7,153 bases of DNA, taken from JBEGTT01 sp041179245 (lineage in GTDB: Bacteria > Pseudomonadota > Gammaproteobacteria > Burkholderiales > Rhodocyclaceae). Every line of letters begins with the position of its first letter. The stretch's first letter is position 1. The position numbers were made by a program, and so were the translations under genes. The notes beneath the pieces were generated by a model, which was given only the letters and a program-made list of their open reading frames with translations, made no database searches and was not told where the DNA came from. Positions 1 to 4,210 of the stretch are shown in pieces. The DNA lies in contig JBEGTT010000005.1 in NCBI GenBank assembly GCA_041179245.1, positions 1 through 7,153 on the forward strand. The letters run 5' to 3'.

Positions 1-85
1 CATGCTTACGCTTGCGTAGAACAGATTTCTCGATTTCCATAGTGCCCACTAAGTCGTTGTAGTGGAGACTATCTTCCCTATCCAT
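1..85 (-). CDS. Possible start of an unrecognised gene running off the left edge
   Basis: A minus-strand frame is open from a stop at 106-108 down to the window edge. Its first ATG is at 85-83 and a second in-frame ATG is at 40-38. The 28 visible residues are charged and rich in Lys and Arg towards the end (ending MEIEKSVLRKRKH). They match no family I recognise. Support is weak: the run of G before the first ATG is only about one base away, too close for a normal ribosome binding site, and only a loose GTGGG precedes the second ATG. It lies on the same strand as the nuclease gene at 315-1268, about 230 bases downstream of it, so it could belong to the same accessory region. It may equally be a chance open frame. 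Confidence 0.22.
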   Translation of the reverse strand, partial: MDREDSLHYNDLVGTMEIEKSVLRKRKH

Positions 86-314
86 GCCCCCGAAAAACAG
101 ATGACTTCACCGCGGGCTTACGATGATAGTCGATATTCATCAGCCATACTTAGTCAAATTAGGTAGTGGATGCAGATAAAAAGTCGGGGCTAAACAAGGC
201 CCGCATTGACCAAATTCGAGCCGTACACTAGCCCTAAAGCTGGTTTCAAAATAAGGGATACCGACTCGCTCATGCGATGTAATTGATTTGTGGCTCAGGG
301 ATGCAACACGGGTA
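86..314. other. Intergenic stretch with no supported gene
   Basis: All six frames are broken by frequent stops and I see no tRNA or rRNA pattern. The only structure worth naming is a weak hairpin followed by a T-run at 178-202 on the minus strand, listed separately. The stretch lies downstream of the minus-strand nuclease gene and upstream of the doubtful open frame at the left edge. Confidence 0.5.
178..203 (-). terminator. Weak candidate terminator downstream of the minus-strand nuclease gene
   Basis: Read on the minus strand, GGGC (202-199) can pair with GCCC (190-187) across an 8-base loop, with one more C-G pair possible if a base is bulged. Five T residues follow at 182-178. The stem is short and four bases separate it from the T-run, so this is only a weak rho-independent terminator. 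Its place, about 110 bases past the stop of the gene at 315-1268, is reasonable for one. Confidence 0.22.
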
Positions 315-1268
315 TTACTGAACCAACTCTATGCTGAGAGTGTCGGGCTGATAAAAGGCCACCATCGGCACGACTTCATCATTCCCGACAGTCAGGCAAT
401 TATCTTTCTTGAATTGGTTGAATTTATTCAAAAACAGATGCTTGTCTTTCTCATTTTTTGGACAAACCACGGCAACACTTTCAATCGTAAGTTTCTCCGG
501 CAAGGCACGCTCGTACCCTAGAACATCTTTGTGCCAAATATCCCCACACGGTGACCTCAGCATTTTGAGCAAGGTAACTGTATAGATATAAGCCTGCTCA
601 ATTGGGAAGTGCGTCTTCTCAGCCCCCGGAGCCTTCAATTCCCATACGGACAACTTACTTGCGCCCCCAACACCCCTCTTAGTTAAGATGTCGATATTGC
701 CATTCCCCCCGTTATTTACCTCAGGGAAACCTTTATGGCCGGAAATTGGAAGCGGAAACTGGAAGGGGCATTCTGCAAAAAGAACTGGCGTTGCGTGCTT
801 CAAAGTACCTGCAAATTTATTCGAGTCGCCAAGTAGTTCTCGGATAATTGCCGCTTCTATTCTTTTTTCCTCGCTCTTGAATTTAACAGGGGAAGCTTTT
901 TTGAATTGCCGTCTAAATTCAGTCGCTTCTGCCCCCCTCCAGTCCCAACTACCTTGAAGTTCAGGGGAGATTCCAAACCAGCTTGAATTAGCCCCCGCTG
1001 TTTTTTTTGAGACATTCAAGCGGACATCGGTGTCTTTAACAGCAAGTTCCGCAACCTCTTGTCCATGAAATCTCAGCGAAAAAGTTACGTTAGGCCGCAT
1101 CCCACGGGTTACTGATGTATATACGCCCAATGGTTCCCATTGTTTGAATTGCTTAATTGCCTGAGTGAGCTTTACTTTATTCGCTTTAAGTTTAGTGGCC
1201 CATGTGCCTGTTCGTTTTTCAGCATCATTTCCATTCCAACAATCTTCAATCTGTTCAAGTAACGTCAT
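315..1268 (-). CDS. PD-(D/E)XK nuclease-like protein, possible restriction or defence enzyme
   Basis: A 317-residue protein of no family I can name. Its centre carries the signature of a PD-(D/E)XK nuclease: a charged helix around residues 134-146 (Glu138 and Glu144), then Asp193 in NIDIL, a strand ending in WELK (Glu210, Lys212), then Q225-x3-Y229. The last resembles the QxxxY motif that follows the ExK motif in RecB-, AddB- and Cas4-type nucleases. Asp193, Glu210 and Lys212 would be the metal-binding and catalytic residues, so DNA cleavage is the likely activity; the substrate is unknown. Residues 1-130 look like a separate N-terminal part of mixed helix and strand, with no recognised domain. 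No signal peptide or membrane segment is seen, so it should be cytoplasmic. The start is well supported: AAGGAGG (1279-1273) lies four bases before the ATG. The gene is divergent from the XRE regulator at 1393, and the shared 124-base gap suggests common control. Restriction or anti-phage action is inferred from the neighbours. Confidence 0.72.
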   Translation of the reverse strand: MTLLEQIEDCWNGNDAEKRTGTWATKLKANKVKLTQAIKQFKQWEPLGVYTSVTRGMRPNVTFSLRFHGQEVAELAVKDTDVRLNVSKKTAGANSSWFGISPELQGSWDWRGAEATEFRRQFKKASPVKFKSEEKRIEAAIIRELLGDSNKFAGTLKHATPVLFAECPFQFPLPISGHKGFPEVNNGGNGNIDILTKRGVGGASKLSVWELKAPGAEKTHFPIEQAYIYTVTLLKMLRSPCGDIWHKDVLGYERALPEKLTIESVAVVCPKNEKDKHLFLNKFNQFKKDNCLTVGNDEVVPMVAFYQPDTLSIELVQ

Positions 1269-1272
1269 CTTG

Positions 1273-1279
1273 CCTCCTT
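1273..1279 (-). promoter_or_regulatory. Strong Shine-Dalgarno site of the minus-strand nuclease gene
   Basis: The minus strand reads AAGGAGG, a full match to the anti-Shine-Dalgarno core, four bases before the ATG at 1268-1266. It fixes the start of this gene and implies efficient translation, in contrast to the XRE gene across the divergent gap, which has no clear site. Confidence 0.75.
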
Positions 1280-1304
1280 AGCACAAACAAATAACCAAAA
1301 AACG

Positions 1305-1332
1305 TATCAATATGTCGATTGGCAACATATCA
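1305..1332. promoter_or_regulatory. Candidate operator in the divergent intergenic region
   Basis: ATATGT (1310-1315) and ACATAT (1325-1330) form a perfect 6-base inverted repeat with half-site centres 15 bases apart. TATCA also occurs twice in direct orientation (1305-1309 and 1328-1332), overlapping the outer edges. The site sits about midway between the divergent starts at 1268 and 1393, where an XRE regulator would commonly bind to control itself and its neighbour. A TTGGCA hexamer (1319-1324) lies inside it and could serve as a -35 for the plus strand, but no -10 at good spacing is clear. The region is AT-rich, so a chance repeat is possible. Confidence 0.35.
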
Positions 1333-1392
1333 CACCCTTCTAGCTATAGGTAGTCGAATCAACCATACAAGCTGATTTTTCGGCCAAAAAAT

Positions 1393-1764
1393 ATGGGTGA
1401 TACTGCAGATGTACGTCGGCAACTTGGTAAGCGACTTGGGCTAAAAATTGCTGAAAGGCGAAAAGCACTCGAATGGACACAAGACGAACTGGCGGAACAA
1501 TTAGGTGTTGATGCAGAGACAGTGTCTCGTTTTGAACGGGGTGTAACCGTTCCCGCCCTTGTAACGCTGGATAGACTCGCAACCGTCTTGAAAAGCAACG
1601 TGGGAAACCTCTTGTCAGAAGTATCAATCACCCCAACCGATCAAGCGAACCGTATTTCAGCGTGGCTAGGCCGCCTACAATCGGAAGATGCTGAATTCGT
1701 TGTTACTCAGATTCAAATGTTGTGCGAACGCTTAGAGCTTGCGCGCTCAGGGCGCGATAGCTAA
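1393..1764 (+). CDS. XRE-family helix-turn-helix transcriptional regulator
   Basis: A 123-residue cytoplasmic DNA-binding protein. Residues about 14-74 are a Cro/C1-type five-helix domain. The helix-turn-helix spans about residues 30-50, with TQDELAEQLGV as the first helix and turn and AETVSRFERG as the recognition helix and its end, followed by the usual VPALVTLDRLATVL helices. Residues 82-117 are predicted helical and may form a dimerisation tail, which makes it longer than the roughly 80-residue controller proteins of type II restriction-modification systems. The ATG at 1393 is the only ATG, GTG or TTG near the domain start. No Shine-Dalgarno site precedes it, so it may be weakly translated or leaderless. 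It lies upstream of the endonuclease-like gene on the same strand (80 bases to that gene's preferred start) and divergent from the other nuclease gene, the usual position of a local controller. Which promoters it acts on is inferred. Confidence 0.88.
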   Translation: MGDTADVRRQLGKRLGLKIAERRKALEWTQDELAEQLGVDAETVSRFERGVTVPALVTLDRLATVLKSNVGNLLSEVSITPTDQANRISAWLGRLQSEDAEFVVTQIQMLCERLELARSGRDS

Positions 1765-1829
1765 CACCCATAAACTTCCCTGCCGTACTGTGGAATCTCC
1801 TATCGAAAACCAAAACGGTTATCGCTCAC

Positions 1830-1835
1830 AAGGTG
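1830..1835 (+). promoter_or_regulatory. Ribosome binding site that decides the start of the endonuclease-like gene
   Basis: AAGGTG lies nine bases before the ATG at 1845, ideal spacing for translation from that codon. An in-frame GTG at 1833 overlaps this site and so has no binding site of its own. The ATG is therefore the better start and shortens the protein by four residues. Confidence 0.6.
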
Positions 1836-1844
1836 ACAGCAAAA

Positions 1845-2807
1845 ATGCAGGCCCACAGACTTCCCCTCATCCCAGCCAACATCCTGAAGACCCATAAAGT
1901 CAATGAACCTAACGACAGCCGATTCAAAGCAGCGGCTCGTTTGCTACAAGCACTATGGCGAGAAGACAAAGGATTCCCCATTGGAATTCATCGGAATCCC
2001 AAGAAGAAGCAGCGCAAGTTAGGCAGCCGACTTGAGGCCCAATGTGCCAAGCAAGGCGGAAATTTTCTTTCTACTGATATTGCCAAGTTAGCTTTTCGTG
2101 AATCCGTTTATCGTGAAATTGGTGCGGTCATCGAACAGGAACGACTCTGGACAAATATGCTGTCTAGTCAGCCCCTTTGTTTTAACCTCTTTGGTGAGTT
2201 GAAGCTGGATGAACAAAAAGCCAATCAGTTCTTCCGCCACTTGTTTCCCGACTATGTTGAAACAGTGAAAGGTATTTACTTTGAACATTCGCCGGGGCGC
2301 GGCAACCCAATCTTCACAGACGACAATACGGCTTTCGATGTCTTCGTTGTTTGCACTACATCTGCCGGAGAAACAGGGTTTATTGCTATTGAGGTCAAGT
2401 ATTCGGAGTCCATGACGGAACCACTCGCCAGCCTTCGTCCCCGTTACGATGAACTATCCCAGTTGGCGGGGATATACAAAGAACCAGCATCTCTGGCATT
2501 ACGTGGAAATCCAATCCAGCAGTTATGGCGAGAGCACATGCTTAGTCAGTCGATGATTAAAAATGGCCTATATTCATCTGGCCGTTTTCTGGTCATACAC
2601 CCAAAGCAAAATCACCAGTGTTCCGCAGCCGTAAGCGCTTATCAAAAACACTTGCTGTCAGATGACCCCAAAACCTCTGGATTCCAAGCGGTCACACTTG
2701 ATGATTGCATAGAAACATTCCGAGCCATCGGTGCCCCAGAAACGGCTGATGCCCTCCATTATCGATACCTTGATTTTGACAGGATTGAGACAGCAATCTT
2801 TGGGTAG
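1845..2807 (+). CDS. Putative restriction endonuclease, PGN_0703-like PD-(D/E)XK protein
   Basis: A 320-residue protein from the ATG at 1845 (324 if the GTG at 1833 is used). From memory it resembles the group annotated as PGN_0703 family putative restriction endonuclease: the order MLSSQPLCFNLFGEL (about residues 105-119), FEHSPGRGNP (146-155), TAFDVFVV (162-169) and GFIAIEVKYSES (178-189) is typical. Asp165, Glu183 and Lys185 form the D...ExK active site of a PD-(D/E)XK nuclease. A helix with Gln225, Gln226, Arg229 and Glu230 follows and may complete the site. The N-terminal 80 residues are basic and could contact DNA. There is no signal or membrane segment. The gene follows the XRE regulator on the same strand and ends just before a hairpin with a T-run. 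No methyltransferase partner is visible, so a classical restriction-modification pair is not shown; a modification-dependent or stand-alone defence nuclease is equally possible. Cleavage activity is inferred from motifs. Confidence 0.78.
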   Translation: MQAHRLPLIPANILKTHKVNEPNDSRFKAAARLLQALWREDKGFPIGIHRNPKKKQRKLGSRLEAQCAKQGGNFLSTDIAKLAFRESVYREIGAVIEQERLWTNMLSSQPLCFNLFGELKLDEQKANQFFRHLFPDYVETVKGIYFEHSPGRGNPIFTDDNTAFDVFVVCTTSAGETGFIAIEVKYSESMTEPLASLRPRYDELSQLAGIYKEPASLALRGNPIQQLWREHMLSQSMIKNGLYSSGRFLVIHPKQNHQCSAAVSAYQKHLLSDDPKTSGFQAVTLDDCIETFRAIGAPETADALHYRYLDFDRIETAIFG

Positions 2808-2818
2808 AATGCCGGGCT

Positions 2819-2848
2819 AGGGGGACAATCTCCCTCAAGGTATTTTTT
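2819..2848 (+). terminator. Probable rho-independent terminator after the endonuclease-like gene
   Basis: AGGGGGA (2819-2825) pairs with TCTCCCT (2829-2835) over a CAA loop: seven pairs, one of them G-T. Seven bases later comes a run of six T (2843-2848). The structure starts 12 bases after the stop at 2807, where a terminator for the XRE-nuclease transcript would be expected. The gap between stem and T-run is longer than ideal, which keeps this from being certain. Confidence 0.5.
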
Positions 2849-2866
2849 GAAGCTAAACCGACCCCC

Positions 2867-2886
2867 GATGTACGCAGACGTTCGCC
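2867..2886. repeat. Imperfect 10-base tandem pair
   Basis: GATGTACGCA (2867-2876) is followed directly by GACGTTCGCC (2877-2886); seven of ten positions agree, sharing the form GA-GT-CGC. Short tandem repeats of about 10 bases with this look are often found beside integrase genes, where they act as protein binding arms. That reading is from general impression and is not shown here. Confidence 0.3.
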
Positions 2887-2901
2887 TCTATCCAAGTAAT
2901 T

Positions 2902-2921
2902 TGGGGGCACATATGGGGGCA
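2902..2921. repeat. Direct repeat of TGGGGGCA with a 12-base period
   Basis: TGGGGGCA occurs at 2902-2909 and again at 2914-2921, separated by four bases (CATA). Repeats of this G-rich type are common in the attachment regions of elements carrying tyrosine recombinases, between the target site and the integrase gene. Here no integrase gene follows, so if the reading is right the region is a remnant or a distant end of an element. Confidence 0.4.
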
Positions 2922-2924
2922 TAT

Positions 2925-2968
2925 TACGGAGCGTAAATAAGCCATGTACCTAAAAACAAAGCTCCGTA
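2925..2968. repeat. Perfect 8-base inverted repeat with a 28-base loop
   Basis: TACGGAGC (2925-2932) is repeated in inverse as GCTCCGTA (2961-2968). The left arm also sits in a smaller palindrome, TACG-GAG-CGTA (2925-2935). The spacing is too wide for a MerR-type operator or for a recombinase core site. It could fold in the leader of the efflux transcript if transcription starts upstream, or it could be chance. It lies 50 bases before the adaptor start. Confidence 0.35.
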
Positions 2969-2994
2969 GCCCCTTCTTCCTGTTTAACGTCTAA
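2944..2994 (+). pseudogene. 16-codon open frame, possible leader peptide or remnant of a lost gene
   Basis: An ATG at 2944 opens a frame of 16 codons (MYLKTKLRSPFFLFNV) closed by TAA at 2992. It starts 22 bases after the TGGGGGCA repeats, where an integrase gene often begins next to such repeats, so it might be the truncated head of one. There is no Shine-Dalgarno site of note and no family resemblance that can be defended from 16 residues. A short leader peptide for the efflux genes or a chance frame is equally possible. Confidence 0.15.
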
Positions 2995-3017
2995 GCGAGA
3001 CCGACGAAAAAAATGCC

Positions 3018-4196
3018 ATGACAGAGCACCTTAAAACTTTGACCCAAAAAACAAACTCGCTAATCAAGCGTCTAGCTGATCCCAAATGGCAAATGGTGGC
3101 ATTGGTACTGTTGATCTCGCTCATGATCGGTTATCAGTTCTGGCATCTCAGTGGCGGAGCTTTAACCAAGAAGGTTACACGGGTTGCTGTTTCCATTGAG
3201 GGGGGTAAAACACTCCGTTTCCCTGACGACGCACCTCAATTGGCTTACCTGAAGATTTCAACAGCGGATTTGCAGCCTGTTCCTCTTGTTGAGCCGTTCA
3301 GTGGGCATGTTGCCTATGACGAGAACCGCACAACCCGTTTGTTTGCGCCGGTTGCAGGTCGGATTATTCGTGTATTAGCGGAACCGGGCGATACCGTTGC
3401 AGCGGGGCAACCTTTGCTACTGCTTGATGCCCCCGATTTTGCAGACCTGAGCAAAGCCGCTTCAGAACTCAAGGTTAGCCAGTCCGCTTATGAACGCGCT
3501 AAAGCCCTATTTGAGCAAGATGTGATCTCCCGACGATCCCTAGAGGAAACCGAAAACCAGCTTCATCAAGCAGAAGCAGAACAGCAGCGTGCGCATGCGC
3601 GATTACGGCACCTACAACTGACGGATCAAGGTGTCACCTTGCTGGCCCCTCATGCGGGCACGGTGATGGAACGCAAGGCAACTCCCGGCATGGAAGTTTC
3701 CCCATCAGGCGATCAAGCACTGCTCGTGCTCAGTGACCCCAAGCAGGTCTGGGTGATTGCTGAAGTACCTGAGCAAAGCCTCAACAAAGTCGCCAAAAAA
3801 CAACCAATTCAGATATTTGTTGACGCCTATCCAGAACAGACATTCAACGGTGTAATCGAAGGCGTCGGCAATGTTCTTGACCCTCAAACACGGCGGATTT
3901 TGCTCCGATGCTCTGCCCAAAATAGGAACGGACAGCTCAAACCGGAAATGTATGCGCGGATTGCGGTGGTTAATGAAAACCACAAGCTTCCCAAGGTAAA
4001 CAACTCCGCGTTGGTCACTGAAGGACTGAAAACGTTTGTCTTCGTTGAGAAAAATCCTGGCGTACTTGAAAAAACCGAAGTTGAACTCGCTTTTCGCGGG
4101 CACGACGTCAGTTTTATCAGTAAAGGCCTCCAAGGGGGCGAACATGTGGTTTTTGCAGGCGCCTTGCTGTTAAACGCAGAGCTTGCTGAAAATTAA
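3018..4196 (+). CDS. czcB: Periplasmic adaptor (membrane fusion protein) of a heavy-metal RND efflux system, CzcB-type
   Basis: A 392-residue HlyD/CzcB-like adaptor that would link the inner-membrane pump to an outer-membrane channel. A single membrane segment spans about residues 26-43, so it is anchored by an N-terminal helix and has no lipoprotein cysteine. Residues about 107-143 are the first half of the biotinyl/lipoyl-like domain (FAPVAGRI...PGDTVAAGQPLL). Residues 144-200 form the helical hairpin that meets the channel. The second lipoyl half is at 207-227 (LLAPHAGTV...PGMEV), the beta-barrel at about 235-318 (VWVIAEVPEQSL) and the membrane-proximal domain at about 325-388. No His- or Met-rich metal-binding extension is seen. 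The ATG at 3018 has no good Shine-Dalgarno site; upstream in frame there is a stop at 2985 with no better start between. The pump gene begins 14 bases after its stop, so the two are surely co-transcribed. The symbol follows family resemblance; substrate cannot be read from this subunit. Confidence 0.85.
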   Translation: MTEHLKTLTQKTNSLIKRLADPKWQMVALVLLISLMIGYQFWHLSGGALTKKVTRVAVSIEGGKTLRFPDDAPQLAYLKISTADLQPVPLVEPFSGHVAYDENRTTRLFAPVAGRIIRVLAEPGDTVAAGQPLLLLDAPDFADLSKAASELKVSQSAYERAKALFEQDVISRRSLEETENQLHQAEAEQQRAHARLRHLQLTDQGVTLLAPHAGTVMERKATPGMEVSPSGDQALLVLSDPKQVWVIAEVPEQSLNKVAKKQPIQIFVDAYPEQTFNGVIEGVGNVLDPQTRRILLRCSAQNRNGQLKPEMYARIAVVNENHKLPKVNNSALVTEGLKTFVFVEKNPGVLEKTEVELAFRGHDVSFISKGLQGGEHVVFAGALLLNAELAEN

Positions 4197-4210
4197 AGGC
4201 AGAAACCCCA

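Noticed and set aside
84..91. GGGGGCAT in inverse orientation near the left edge, as a possible matching end of an element bounded by the TGGGGGCA repeats
   Set aside because: GGGGGC-type strings occur several times within 600-1000 as ordinary coding sequence on the minus strand, so an eight-base match is not evidence of paired ends.
288..957. Plus-strand open frames at 288-521 and 688-957
   Set aside because: They lie mainly antisense to the minus-strand nuclease gene, have no ribosome sites or recognisable motifs, and the nuclease frame with its motifs and strong ribosome site is the clear coding strand.
1340..1631. Two minus-strand open frames opposite the XRE gene
   Set aside because: They are antisense to the clear helix-turn-helix coding frame and their translations show no domain.
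2867..2900. Possible tRNA 3' end as an integration target, suggested by GTTCGC
   Set aside because: No acceptor stem, anticodon arm or full T-arm can be drawn around it.
2692..2922. Minus-strand open frame spanning the end of the endonuclease-like gene and the repeat region
   Set aside because: It overlaps the real gene's end, begins inside the TGGGGGCA repeats, and its translation resembles nothing; it looks like a chance frame.
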